Source: Triatoma infestans (Eukaryota > Arthropoda > Insecta > Hemiptera > Reduviidae). From it: 64,000 nt of DNA. The notes beneath the pieces are model-generated. The model was given only the letters and a program-made list of their open reading frames with translations, had not been told where the DNA came from and made no database searches. Positions 31,936 through 43,486 of the stretch are shown piece after piece (the stretch's first letter is position 1; every line of letters begins with the position of its first letter). Made by a program: the position numbers and the translations under genes. The DNA is taken from positions 141,633-205,632 of the forward strand of contig JAAEAF010000663.1 in assembly GCA_011037195.1 (NCBI GenBank), given 5' to 3'.

Positions 31936-33400
31936 AGTTACTAAAGGAAAATTCAAGATGGAGTATTTACGTTACAAATCTTAGCGCAATCGCACATATA
32001 ACAAAGTTCTACAAAAATATAACCTGGAGATTATAGTACCAGAGAACGGACTGCTCTAGCGGAAAGAAAGTGCATTAAACAGGATAGGTCGTTATACTAG
32101 AACTTTTCATTTTTGAGATATTTTGTTCCTTACAGTCAAAAATCCTTCGGAAATCTTTAATGCTCCATTTTTCGTATCGAACCTCCCTATCCATAATGAC
32201 CGGAATATCCATTTTGTCCATGATCTAGTTAAATCTCGTTTTCTCATATTCCTATTCCACTCACTAAAGCAGCTCATTTCAATCCTCTAATAGAATAACT
32301 TTCCTGTCCCAAAATACCAGATAATTCCCTAAGGAGATTGAAGAGGAGATGGCTTCGTGATCTACTATTTTCATGACACTGTGAAATAATGTATCATGTT
32401 ACACGTTAATGGAGTCTTCCTCCAATCTAAACATCCCGTCAGTGTATTAGCTACAATTATATTTACTTCTTGTTACTATTGTTACTGTTGTAAGTTTTAA
32501 ATAAAAAAAAAAGAAAAAAAAAAAGAGATATTTTGTAATCACACTCACGCAAACACACAACATATTAGCATTTACAAATAAGTTACGGCAAAAAGGTTTT
32601 AATGCAAAACCAAACGTCAATGCTAAATTCCTCTTCATTCACTAATGAGGGAAAGAAGTTGTTAATTATAACATTAAGAAGTTTAGAATAGTTAGATTGG
32701 CAAAAAACTTCATTCAATGGAATTGGTATAAACAAAAAATTACATTGCTTTCATTTTTGTACGGAAATTAAAATATAAAAATTAATAATTGAAAAAGACA
32801 AATTATATATAACCTGACTAAACCGACGAAATGTGAGATTCAAAGTCAACACCAGTCAAATAGTAGTAAAAAATACGCTTATTGGAAAAAAAAGAGCAAT
32901 TATCAAAATAAATACATCAGCATACAAAATAAATCTAGTCCTTTCTATCAAAAATAAACTAAAGTTAGGGTTTTATAATTAAAAAAAAAAATAGAAAGAA
33001 ATTCATTAGTAATTAAAATAAAACTAATATGCGTAGGTAAAAAAATTAAATTAGCAATTGATCATATTGTTGCGCATAATATATGCTTTTGCATGATAGT
33101 GTAAAACTTTGAATAAATGAAACAAAAAAAACTGCATTACAGCGTAAAATTGAGATAACATATGTAAATAATATAGCATTTGCTGAATAGTATAGTAAAC
33201 TGTTGCGAACACTGCTTGCATTATTTGACAATATTCTAGTAATATATTAACAGTGGGACACAGGCTAAGTAAATTTTTAAAAAACAAACAGCCTGCTATG
33301 TATTCAGTTACAGCTGATTTGATATTTCCAAAGGAATGGCAAAAATCAATTTTTAAGTTCTGAGTTCATAACAATTCAATTAATCCTTAGTGAGGGAATA
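31936..33400. other. AT-rich stretch, no gene
   Basis: No gene or named repeat seen in almost 1.5 kb. The minus-strand frames at 33046-33287 overlap each other and have no motif. Confidence 0.45.
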
Positions 33401-33409
33401 ACACTAGCC

Positions 33410-33700
33410 AAAACAGGAACCTAACCAAGGTTTGGTGGCCTAGAAGACTATGGTGGACTGTTGAGCAAGCCTCGTAGGCTGAAGCACAGCATATGATTCT
33501 ATAGGGCGAATAATGGCCATTGCAAGTTTTACTTGACTGAAAAAAAAGATACAACTTTCCATGTTCTCTGCTATAGCTTGGGCATAGCAAGAGCGAGATT
33601 CCTCCAAGTGGGCGATGAATCGAGTTATACGGAGGCGCCTCTCAGCGTCTGTTGGACCCGGTTATAAGCATGTGATGGAGGTAATTACTACAATTTTTTG
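33410..33700 (+). pseudogene. NLR-3 tail remnant
   Basis: Near 33540-33660 the plus strand reads KKDTTFHVLCYSLGIARARF and then LQVGDESSYTEAPLSVC. This aligns with the knuckle and tail of the 9960-10110 copy (EEETPAPIFCEFADLARTSI, RFLQVGTSNPEA). Upstream only traces remain. Strongly decayed. Confidence 0.5.
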
Positions 33701-34265
33701 TTACACAAGTGCTGAAAATTCTGAACAAACAATTTTATATATGTATTCATAATAAATATATTTGCACAAAGAAGAGTTAGAACCGGGTTGGCTACGACGG
33801 TAAGAGTATTAAAAAAAAAGCCCTGTTTTGCTTAGCGATATATTTGCTGTAAATTAAATACTAAAGCCACAATTAAAACTTTGCGATAATAAATACAAGC
33901 TAGTAAAGTACTCACACAAAGAAAACACCTCTTGATATTTACCTGTAAACAAAAAAAAAAAGAAGCTTTATATTCTAAAAGTTATCTTTCATTAATAAAT
34001 AATATTTAAGCTTCAAATATATTTAAACTGCATTCGGGATAATGGGTGATGTATATAATGAGAACATCATTATAATACATCCGACTGTTAGACACTAATT
34101 AATGAGCAATATGACAAGCGCCGCTATATTTGTCATTACGCTGTAAGAACTGTCCATTTATTTTCACTGAGTTAACAAACATAAAGGAATTTAGAATAAT
34201 TATTATAGGTATTAATTATAATTATCAGTAATTATACTGAATCAGTATTTGATTATTAAATCATC
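33701..34265. other. AT-rich stretch, no gene
   Basis: No gene or named repeat seen. Confidence 0.45.
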
Positions 34266-34271
34266 TTATAT

Positions 34272-34505
34272 CTAGGATCAGGAAGGGAATAGCTAAGTGG
34301 TTAGCATACTGGACTCTCACGCGGAGGAACCGGGTCCGAGTCCAGCTGAGCTACCCTTAGATTTTTTTCTTCCCAGGAGTCTCTACAGCTCACAGTCCGG
34401 TGATGGACGGTGTTGTCTATAACGAGAGACCACTGTCCGGAGGCTGACAGTGCATTGAGAAGGCTCCGGGCGCCAATGACCAAAGATGTTGATGCGCCTT
34501 GAATT
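34272..34505 (+). repeat. SINE-A, near full length
   Basis: Head GGGAATAGCTAAGTGGTTAGC ... CGGGTCCGAGTCC, linker GCTACCCTTAGATTTTTTTC, body CAGCTCACAGTCCGGTGATG, GAGACCACTGTCCGGAGGC, GAAGGCTCCGGGCGCCAATG and end GATGTTGATGCGCCTTGAAT. With 4891-5104 it is the fullest copy. Confidence 0.9.
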
Positions 34506-34559
34506 AAAAAAATAAAAAGAAAGAAAAAAAAAAGATTCATACGATTTATGTCCTTATTA

Positions 34560-34869
34560 AAACAAAAGCAGAGCTAAGGAGAATCCCTCCTTGGACTCAG
34601 GGCATTGCCTATTAAGAAAGCATATATAGTATGGGTCTCACCGTGTATCCACTCTGTAGAAAATGTAACTAGAAGGACGAAACACCGTTTCATCTTCATG
34701 GAAAATGAAAGCACTATGCTCGCAAGTGATTCCAACAATTTGGCACACGTAATTTGGTGCCAAACCAGTTATTTTTTTTTTTTAGTGGAACTGATATGAG
34801 TTGATTTTTTATTTGGGGGGAGGCACAATGGGTCCATCGGTGGTCTAAGTACCGAAAAAGACTCCATGT
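34560..34869 (+). pseudogene. NLR-3-like tail remnant
   Basis: Reads GHCLLRKHIYSMGLTVYPLC then, after a break, DETPFHLH, matching the TGHC ... CRxC ... EETxxHLxC order of NLR-3 tails. Ends CTAGATTAGATTATA, similar to the CTAATC-type tails elsewhere. Two or more frameshifts. Confidence 0.5.
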
Positions 34870-34976
34870 CCTAGATTAGATTATATACATAAATTGCCGG
34901 GCTTTTATATGATTTTCGATGACCGGTAAATCGATTTCCTTCGAATTCGCAATCCTAATAATATTTCTAATGGGTA
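34870..34976 (-). repeat. R element, diverged, part 1
   Basis: GATGACCGGTAAATCGATTT then CCTTCGAATTCGCAATC resembles the ACTTCCGGTTATCCGATTTT block of R elements. Cut by the piggyBac-type MITE; resumes at 36059. Confidence 0.5.
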
Positions 34977-34980
34977 TTAA

Positions 34981-36054
34981 CCCTTTCATTGCTAAGTTAG
35001 TGGAGAGTATTAGTACACTGCGTGCTAGTCTGTCTCACTGGCAGTCGTCCCCTCCATGCTAAATTTCTTTTCTCAGTCGTAGTTTCTTCCCCACTTTTTG
35101 TTCACAACTCTTTAAGCTTTAAAATCCGCTCTTTAACTTTTTAAATCCCTTTTTTAAACTTTTTAAATCTCTATTTGATTAGTAACTGTCTAAATTTCCA
35201 GTGAACTAATTAATTTTTAGCTGTAAGTAAAGCTTAATATAATTCTATTAAACGTTTTGTTAAAAAAAAACAAAAATACCAAAAAACAAAAAATTATATT
35301 TAAAATATCTGAAACAAATATACAATTAAAAACGTAATAAAAAAAACACTTAAAAGAAAATTAGAATGTTTGTTTAGTGTGATATATCTCGAAACATGGC
35401 ACTACACACAAGTCTTGCTTGCAATTTTCCTAACTTTTAATAATTATAAACACTTAAAAATTATGCAGATAAAACTAAAAAACGCAATAAAAACTAATGT
35501 ATACTCTAAAATAATAAAATACTAAAAGTGTAAGTAATAGCAAATTATATTGAAAAACTGCAAAAGAGAAGTTGTTCAAACATACGCAAACGTTACAATG
35601 AAAAACATATGTAGGTAAAAGGGTTTGGAAAAGGGATGGATAATAAACCCAAGAAATTTGCCGACAAAAAGGTCGCAAGGGATTATTGCCATCTTTTATA
35701 TTAGTATAACATAATAGGCAAAAGAAAATATTCTGAAAATTGTACAGATGTCGATGGGAGATTTAAAAATGATGGCGCAATTATGAGTGACTAGCAAAAA
35801 GGTTTGTTGCCATCTGTTGCCATTTAAGTGAAATAAAAATATTCTATGGATGCCTATGGATGTATAGATGTCGCTGGAAGAAGTAAAAAAATATATACTT
35901 TCATGGAGTAGCAAAGATAAGAAAAAGCATCAAACCACATATATATGTGGTATTAGCCTGTGGGAGAGTGCTAGACCAATACACATAAATGTGGTATTAG
36001 CCTGTGGAGAACGTCAAGTGTACCCACATTAATGCAGTAATAGCAATGAAAGGG
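34981..36054. mobile_element. piggyBac-type MITE, 1,074 bp
   Basis: Exact inverted termini CCCTTTCATTGCTA (34981) and TAGCAATGAAAGGG (ends 36054), flanked by TTAA on each side (34977-34980, 36055-36058). TTAA targets with CCC/GGG ends are diagnostic of the piggyBac superfamily. Inside the right end is a direct repeat of ATGTGGTATTAGCCTGTGG (near 35944 and 35988). No transposase frame was found. Confidence 0.85.
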
Positions 36055-36058
36055 TTAA

Positions 36059-36440
36059 TAATATATAGCTGATACTACCACATACTTGCTTATACTGAAG
36101 TGAAAAAAAATAGAAAATAGTTGGAGCCTTTTACTGAAAAAACGGGGGGAAAAAAACCTTCAGTAAAATCAACATTTGCACTAGATGGATTTTGTCTGAA
36201 ACCTTCGTGTTCGATGCGACGATAGTAGCAAAACGGAATACCCAAGTTTAAACTTCCTGCAAATTTACTTTTTTTTTTAGATATTTTGTAAAGCTAAACT
36301 CATACACATACATTCGGACTACTCGTTAAAAAAACATTTTTTTCCCCACTCAGGGGACCTCAAAAATTTTCGGTAAAAAAACCACATTTTCGAAATTTTG
36401 ACACGATCGCAATGTTTCGAACCGGCTTGTAGTAAAAGAA
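36059..36440 (-). repeat. R element, diverged, part 2
   Basis: AAAATAGTTGGAGCC, CCACTCAGGGGACCTCAAAA, TTTCGAAATTTTGACACGAT and GTAGTAAAAGAAAGTAAAA follow the R element order to its hairpin end. Confidence 0.65.
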
Positions 36441-36780
36441 AGTAAAAATAATGAAATTTATGGATTTAAAAATTAGAAGAAGTTCGTGATGAAGAAGAAG
36501 CAGAAGTGAAAATGAAAAACAAAATAAAAGGGTAAAAAGCTATGGAAGTTAACAACAGAAATTACCTTGTGGAAAAATTAAAAGTGGACGAAGATAAAAT
36601 AATAAAACATGTTAATATGTACTAAAAGTTGGTTATGGATGGTAATGTGTACTAAAAGATGAGATAGAGGAAGATACTGAAATATATATTCCTCCGACCC
36701 AAAATGAATGAAAATGAAAGAAGAATGTTGAAAAAGTAGCAACAAGAAGATAACCAGACGCACGAATTGAACTTCATAAA
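36441..36780. other. Purine-rich spacer, no gene
   Basis: No gene seen. Confidence 0.4.
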
Positions 36781-36850
36781 TTTACCCTGACGATGGATAA
36801 AAACCGAAACCGGTCAGAAATAAGAGAAATATGGATGCTACGACGGATAA
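36781..36850 (+). ncRNA. Hammerhead-like motif, single arm (P5)
   Basis: CTGACGA at 36787-36793, a short helix II candidate (GGATAAAAACC), GAAAC at 36806-36810 and CGGTC at 36811-36815. Helix III would be ACC/GGT with no loop; the predicted cleavage is after C36815. All core positions fit the CUGANGA...GAAA...UH pattern, but one extra base (T36794) lies between A9 and helix II. The motif is followed by GATGCTACGACGGATAAAAT, as in the P1 and P2 elements. Function is inferred from sequence only. Confidence 0.55.
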
Positions 36851-37129
36851 AATACCAGATAAGAAAGAATTGTTTGACAGAAGATGTCCAAAGAAGACAC
36901 CTTTCAGATGTTCCAAATTGAGTTTACATCAGACTAAAGTCATACTCCCTAGTTAGTAACTTTGGAGGCGGAAGTTATTTCAGGAATGGCCGAATTTGTG
37001 AAGCGCTCATGGAGGCTATCTATGACTAGCGAAGGGAAAGAGATGAAAGGTTAAAAAGGAGGAAGAAGGTGGAAGATGATTATAATGTTTTTGAGGAGGA
37101 GAGAAGTTGGGTTAGATAGATAATAAACT
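36851..37129. other. Spacer, no gene
   Basis: No feature seen. Confidence 0.4.
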
Positions 37130-37440
37130 AAAAGTAAAGCTGATCACTGTATAATGGAAAGTAGCACAAACTGCCTGGACGTTACTCTAAAATATACAAA
37201 ATGGTAGTGAGAGGTAAAGAGAAAGGTTGATGACGAGTTGGGACTGCTGTATGAACTCTGCTTCAAGACTGTCGGTAGACCCCCTCCTATGGCTGGTACA
37301 GCTGTCTTTAAACAGTTTCTCCACTCTAGTCTGGCCTAAACTAGAGAGTGATCATGTCTCTCTCTCTCTCTCTTTCTTTCTCTGCTTTGGATCCTTCTCT
37401 TCGGATCCTATTACAAGAGTGTATCCATATTCTGTTGTGA
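37130..37440 (+). repeat. Family A repeat
   Basis: Closely matches 866-1101: CACAAACTGCCTGG, AGAGAAAGGTTGATGACG, CTATGGCTGGTACAGC, TCCACTCTAGTCTGGCC, a TC run (37361-37382) and GGATCC. The frame 37227-37475 is inside the repeat and is not a gene. Confidence 0.75.
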
Positions 37441-37499
37441 TGGATGCCAGTAATTATATTATAAATATTATTTGAAGAAAATTATGATTTGAGAGAAAA

Positions 37500-37980
37500 A
37501 TTCTAGTTGGTTAGCTAAAAGGGCAACACCCAGGTAGAAGACCACCGTTAAAAGAGAGGTCATAGAACTTAGCTCGCTTTGTCTTTTTGCCCTTCTCACA
37601 GGGAAGGATTTGAACTACCAAGAGAAGGAAGTCTTTCAAGAGAGAGAGTCTAAATTCTGCTTTCAAACAGGACAGTCTGAATTAGACATTCAACCAGATA
37701 TACATTTGTATTAGGAATCGCTCACTTAACTGCATTGCCAGTTATAAGAGTTAAACATTTAATCTAGATTGATTTAATAAGCATATTGTTGTTATATTGT
37801 AAAGTATTTAAATTCATTTAGAGAATAATATATTTATTTCCAAAACTGTGGTGATCTCTTGCTTATTTTCTAATACTTATCTCTCCTTGAAACGTACACA
37901 CACAAACCCTATTACAAAACCGTTCGTGCTACAATACTTACAAACATACAACAACACACATCATACCAACTACATTTCAC
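37500..37980 (-). repeat. LTR-B, left end unclear
   Basis: The right end TACATTTCA (37980) and blocks such as CGTGCTACAATACTTACAAA and AAGAGAGGTCATAGAACTTA match the 51504 and 58053 copies. The opposite terminus was not found. Confidence 0.65.
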
Positions 37981-38877
37981 AGTTATTACAAATAGTTTAG
38001 TTGTGTTCTATTTAGATATGAAATGTATGTGTGTATATTTCTATGTATTTAATGTGAATGTGAATGGATGGGTTGATTGGTTGAAAGTTTAGAGAAAATG
38101 ATGATAATTGTGGTGGGAGGGAGCATTGAAACATGTGGAAAATCATATCAAGGTAAATCAGCATTTCATTAAATTCAACAGAATTTGTTTTATTAATAGT
38201 GAATAATAACTTTATAGTGACAAATTATGTGGTTAAATAATTCTCTCCAACTTTCCTTAATGTCAATAATAAATAAGAAAGCATATGCAACAAAAAAACA
38301 GTTGTACACATTATTTCCAGATGCTGACGGTAACGGATGTTAGGATGGCAAATTGTTTTCATGCTTCTATGTCATAACTGAATGTGGTTATAAAATTCTT
38401 TCTCTTCATTTTCATACATTTAAAGCTAAAATTATATATTTCTTGCCCCATCATCTTATCACAGATTTCTAAGACAAATATGTAATAATTTCAAAAATAT
38501 TATTTTTGCTGCTAAAATATATGAAATACCAAGATTGCTCTCTTAAACAATAGATTAAGCACATTTGTCAGACATATTTGGACGAAACGGGTGAAAGATT
38601 ATTAATAGTTATTTCCTTCATTTATTTTCTAGTTTTTTTTTTTTTTTTATTTATTCTAGTTTTATTTTTTGCGATTAATAATTTTTTTTCAGCAATAGCG
38701 TTTATAAACGAACATTATAAAACAACTAAGTTTATAGCATAAATATATCTTTATTGCTTTGGTTAGGTCCACAGAGTTGGAAAACATTAGAGATGCTTTC
38801 CTGCTTTATTTTTAGGTGGCATCGACCGGTTTGAGGAGTTCGCCCAACATTAGGATATCTTAATAAACATGTAATGA
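37981..38877. other. AT-rich stretch, no gene
   Basis: No gene or named repeat seen. Confidence 0.45.
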
Positions 38878-39072
38878 GGAAAGGGATTAATTAGCTCAGT
38901 GGTAGTGCGCTGGACTAGCAACGCAAAGGTTACGGGTTCAAGTCCAGCAGTGCTGTCCTTAGATTTTTCTCTTCCTAGGAGCCTCTACAGCTCACTGTCC
39001 GGTGACTAGAAAGTGCCCTGAGAAGGCTCCAAGCGCCAATGACTATAGTTGTTGACTCGCCTTAAATTAAAT
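38878..39072 (+). repeat. SINE-A, well-preserved pol III boxes
   Basis: TAGCTCAGTGGTAGTGCGCTGG is an almost canonical A box and GGGTTCAAGTCC a good B box. The body keeps CTTAGATTTTTCTCTTCC, CAGCTCACTGTCCGGTGA, GAGAAGGCTCCAAGCGCCAA and TTGACTCGCCTTAAATTAAA, with a short internal deletion. Confidence 0.9.
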
Positions 39073-39329
39073 TTTAAAAAAAGTAATAATACATATTTCC
39101 AAGGAGCAAAATCATTTATGCAAGTCTATGTTATATCACAGTGTTTATCAAGAAATTTCTGATGATGGGCTGAAACGCCTGAAACTTATCGATGACCAAA
39201 AAAAAAAATTAAGCAACCTATCACGGAAACAGTCTTTGACATCTTTTTTGCTTCAAAAACCATTAAAACAAAATTTCTGATAACAGTTACAATATTAAAG
39301 ATTCCTTTAAGTTAAAAAGAAAAAGTAGA

Positions 39330-40590
39330 TAACATAAAAATCCCCACCAACTATATACTTATATCATTAGATGTCGCTTCCGTGTTCACAAATGTTTCCA
39401 TTGAAGAATCGATAGAAATTATAAAAGGAATTTTCATCTTTTAGAGAATAAAACTAATATCCCTCTTCAAAAATTCATCTCTCTGTTATCCCATTGCTGT
39501 AAATCAGAGATAGTTTCAATACAATGAACACTTTTACCAACAAATCTTTGGTACAGCCATGGGAAGTAGCCTAGAACCTATCCTTGCGGATATCATCATG
39601 TCTGAATTAATTCAAAATTCTATTAAAAAACTACCCTTTACAATTCCTTTTTTCTTCACAGTTTTGATGACTGTTTAACCGCTGTCCCTAAAGAACATAT
39701 CCATTCCATCCTGAATACCTTTAGTACATACCATTTCCGTTAAAAATTTACACACGAAGTAGAAATAAATAATAAAATTAATTTTTTAGACATAACCATT
39801 ATCCGTGAAGAAAATAGTTCTCTTATTACCAATTGGTTCATGAAATCCATACGTTCTGACAGATTCCTCTATTTCCTTTCCAATCATCCATATAATCAGA
39901 AAATCAACTTTTTTAAATCCTTTTCCAAACGTGTACTTCACCTTAGCCATCACCATTTCCATGATGAGAACAAGTTAAAATTATCCAAGATATTTAAAAA
40001 TAATGGCTATCCTCTCCATATTATACAAAAAATATTAGATCAACGATCCACGGATAATATGACCAACCTGATTCCCTCTAAACCATCACTGCAACATCCA
40101 ATATCATATATCTCTATCCCATACATAGAAGGTCTATCAGAAAAAATAGCTAAAATCTTCAAGAAATATAACCTTTCCATTGCTCACAAAAACTACAATC
40201 CTCTAAAGAAACTCTTTTCTAAACTCAAAGAACTCACACCCACAACTTTATTATCCAGATGTAATCTATAAAATAAATTGTTTACAATGCCCAGCTACAT
40301 ACATAGGACAAACATCTAAATATTTAAAAAATAGACTGTACCAAAATAAATACGACTGCAAAACTAAAAAAAAACTGACTGACATAACTACAGCACTAAC
40401 GAAACATTGCATACAATACATACATGAATTTGACATGGAAACACTAAAATTCTCTCCATCAATAATAATAATAAAAAAAGGAATATATTGTAAATGATAC
40501 ATATTAAAAAAGAGAAATTATCTATCAATTTTAGAACAGACACCAAAAACCTATCCCTCAGTTACAACAATCTCCTGGAATTTCCAAAAC
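39330..40590 (+). pseudogene. Penelope-like element: reverse transcriptase and GIY-YIG remnant
   Basis: Across frameshifts the plus strand gives the PLE RT order: ILISLDVASVFTNVSIEE (39358-39411, first catalytic aspartate), then AMGSSLEPILADIIMSELI near 39550-39610, then SFDDCLTAVP near 39660 (the DD pair of the active site). In the open frame 39840-40271 come SDRFLYFLSNHPYNQK, HLSHHHFHDEN and NNGYPLHIIQKIL, the normal PLE segment before the endonuclease. From 40258 a decayed GIY-YIG region follows (NKLFTMPSYI, then LTKHC..YIHEFDM). PLEs copy themselves with this RT and a GIY-YIG nuclease. Stops and shifts make it inactive. Confidence 0.8.
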
Positions 40591-41065
40591 AACATACAGA
40601 GTAAGGTACGGTTTTCCCATCCGCTCTCCTAGCCCTTTATAAATCTTGACCCATCCAATGTCCGTAACACTTGGTGATGGCATGTCACAGGTTAAGCTAC
40701 AGTTCGTAAGTAATTATAACTGAAAATTTTTGTAAGTACATTTCCTAAGTTATTTCTATACTACATTTACTCTTATATATGCCACAAAGTTTCAATAGTT
40801 GTGATTTAGTTTAATATTGATCTGTTCTACAACAATAGTTTAAAATGAATTTAAATGTACTTTTTATTTAGTTTATTTATATAGTTTATTTTAAAAAGTT
40901 TTGTTTGAAAATATTTATTTTAAGGTTATATTTTATGTTGTTTTTCTATTTTTCTTGATTTGTATTAAAACCTTTGTACAGACCCTGAAGAAGGCCATAA
41001 ACTTGCCGAAACGTCGGTAGACTTTAAAAAGAGTTCTTTTGTATGGCCGAACCTCAACATCTAAT
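40591..41065 (+). repeat. PLE 3' region with hammerhead-like motif
   Basis: Shares GGTTTTCCCATCCGCTCTCC, CTAGCCCTTTATAAA, ATGTCCGTAACACTTGGTGA, TTTTTGTAAGTACATTTCC, GACCCTGAAGAAGGC and AACGTCGGTAG with 61565-62070, in the same order. This defines the 3' non-coding region (pLTR) of one PLE family. Confidence 0.8.
40982..41018 (+). ncRNA. Hammerhead-like ribozyme motif in PLE
   Basis: Helix I ACC/GGT (40982-40984 with 41016-41018), core CTGAAGA (40985-40991), helix II GGC/GCC, GAAAC (41008-41012) and GTC (41013-41015), so helix III would be only AC/GU. Small hammerhead motifs with minimal helix III are known in PLEs, often acting as dimers. One extra A (40992) sits before helix II. Activity untested. 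Confidence 0.6.
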
Positions 41066-41356
41066 TTACAACATTCAAAGACTATTTTCAGAGAAAATAT
41101 TGCAATCGTATCAGTTTTTAAAAAAATGCCTTTATGTTGGAAAGACATTTTTGAGATATCTTGTATAAGAGAAAGTGGATAACATTATCTGGCCAATGTA
41201 TGTGAACTTAATATCCCGCCTTGGTTTCAGAAGGACTCTGACTTTTATGTTTCATTCAAAATAAGTTTAAAGAAATTAATGATAACTCGTTTTACTCCAC
41301 AGTTTAGAGAAGACAATTTTATTCGCTAATGTAAATATAGTTAATTCACTTGTATA

Positions 41357-41640
41357 TGTAATAGGATCCAAAGAGAGGGATCCAAAGCAGAGAGCAAGAC
41401 AGAAAACTGAGAATCTCATTCGCTACTTAGGCCACACTAGGGTGGGAGACTTTGTATATATACAGCTGCGCTAGCCCTACAATGGACAGTCTTTTGAACA
41501 GTTTATACAGCAGTCACAACGCGTCAGCAACCAACTACTATTCCTCTCTTTACTCAATCTAAATCTCTAATTTCTATTTACGTCTATTTTTAAAGTCCTG
41601 GCAGTTTTGGGTTACTATTTTATAGACATAATTTATTGAT
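41357..41640 (-). repeat. Family A repeat
   Basis: Starts TGTAATAGGATCCAAAGAGA and contains CACACTAGGGTGGGAGACTT, ATACAGCTGCGCTAGCCC, CAGCAGTCACAACGCG and CTGGCAGTTTTGGGTTACTA, the complement of the 866-1101 order. TG at 41357 may be the true terminus. Confidence 0.7.
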
Positions 41641-42335
41641 TTTTGAGATTTACATAGCTCCTAACAAGGAGTTGGTGGTGAGTACAAACAATAATTAAAC
41701 AAAATCAAAATAAAGCCACTACTGGGCAAGAAAGTAAATACAGCAACAAAAACAAATACAAATGCATATTATTGAAAATGAATCTAAGCTAAGAATAAAT
41801 AAACCAAAATCACAATACTTCTTGGATAGTTAAGGCAGATTAAAGTACAGTTTTGTTTAAGATAGTAAACTAAATTCATAACTCTATTCGTTTAATATGA
41901 ACAGTCTAAGCTTTAAAGCGGATATTGTATAGTAATATAAATTATTTAAATGCTCCAAATGCTCCTATTAATATAATTATTTAAATACTTTATGCGGTAA
42001 CTATTGTATATTGGGCAATCTAGTAAAAAAATGAATTAAATTTCCTGGTTTTTCCAATTTACAAATTGTACAATTTTCCATAGTTTCAAACTTGTATATA
42101 TTTCCTTTAAAATATAATCTAAAGAAATTTTCATCTAAAATTCTTAATTGATTTATATCAGTCTTCGTTTATGCAAGTTACATGGAATTTGTATATATAG
42201 CTTTCACTCAGGCCTAGCATACTTATGTATCTGTAACTCCTATTGCATTTAGAATTAAAAACTGATTTCACATCCACACTGATATGATGATTTACATATT
42301 TCTCAAGAATATTAGGTAGTTTTTTTTCTAATGAT
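41641..42335. other. AT-rich stretch, no gene
   Basis: No gene or named repeat seen. Confidence 0.4.
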
Positions 42336-42430
42336 GTGTTACTATTTTATTATACAGTATTCAGCATTCATTGTAGCTCATTTCTCAGTATTGTGTCTTT
42401 CTCTCTGCTTTGGGTTCTATTACAACAAGC
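42336..42430 (-). repeat. Family A end fragment
   Basis: TTACTATTTTATTATACAGT then ATTCAGCATTC corresponds to positions 15-50 of the window, and TTTCTCTCTGCTTTGGGTTC then TATTACA is the other end; the middle is deleted. Confidence 0.55.
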
Positions 42431-43486
42431 AATAAACTTGAATTATTTAAATTCAAAATAATATTAATATTACTTTCAAGCAAATATGTATATATATATA
42501 TATTTATATCAAAGTAACATTAACATTTATCTTTCTCTTTTTTATTTAAAAATGTTTAAATTATATAATGTTCCATTATATTAGAGATAAGCACCGTTTT
42601 TCAACATTAAATCGCATATTTATCAAACAGCATTTAAAAATAAATCTCTCTTTTATAATATTTTTTATATAAATATCTTGATCATTTTCATGCTCTTTAT
42701 CGTTTCAATGTAGACCTTTAACAATCTTTTTATAATTCGTAAAAACTTTTTCGCTTCCAAAGATTACATCAAAAATTATTATTATTTTGTTTTTTTTTAA
42801 TTATTTATATTGAAAATTTTCAAATAATAATTCCTCAAATAATAATCTACGTAGGATGATTATAAGAATTGCTAGGCGAAAGAGGATTAGTCATGTTATC
42901 AATCGGAATGGCATATTCAAGCTTCAGGATCAATAAACAATGATATTATTTGCAATTAAATTTCCAATTATCTGAGTTGAAGCTGATATTTCCCAATTTT
43001 TGTAAAGTTCAACCGACACGATGACTAATTACTTCCATAGTTTATTCCATTTCGGATGAAATGAAGACCTAAAAGGTAGACAAAATTTAACATGAAGATC
43101 AGTAAACGTCTATCATATTCTGAAAATTTGCTGATAGAGTTCATTTAACTTTACAAAATCATGTCCAACCAATCAGATAAGTTTCTTTTTTTTTTTTTAG
43201 TTTTGTCGTCGCCTACAAAACAATCGATAGGTTTCTCTACATCATTAAATGTTATGAAAGAAGTTATTATATTCTGTTTCATATTTTTACACTTTCGGAT
43301 TGTACATAAACCGTCGTCTTTCTCTTCTAAACTTCCGATTTCTAATTATTCCGATTGGTTATCACCGAAAATGTTGTCTACATTTGAAACTTCAATAAAT
43401 AAAGTATTAGAAATTACTTTAATCTAGTCAAACTATCTGCAATAGAACAAATTAGTTTGTTATTGTCTATCATTAGGGGGAACCAA
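42431..43486. other. AT-rich stretch, no gene
   Basis: An AT run at 42487-42504. The 88-codon frame at 43161-43427 is AT-rich with no motif; not called. Confidence 0.4.

Noticed and set aside
38878..38955. tRNA gene
   Set aside because: The A and B boxes are good, but the segment is followed by the SINE-A body and repeated with the same body elsewhere. The acceptor stem does not close, so it is a SINE head.
39159..39190. Hammerhead motif upstream of the PLE RT (CTGATGA ... GAAAC)
   Set aside because: The first two core boxes fit, but the following TTATC does not give a pairable helix III and cleavage triplet; kept only as a note.
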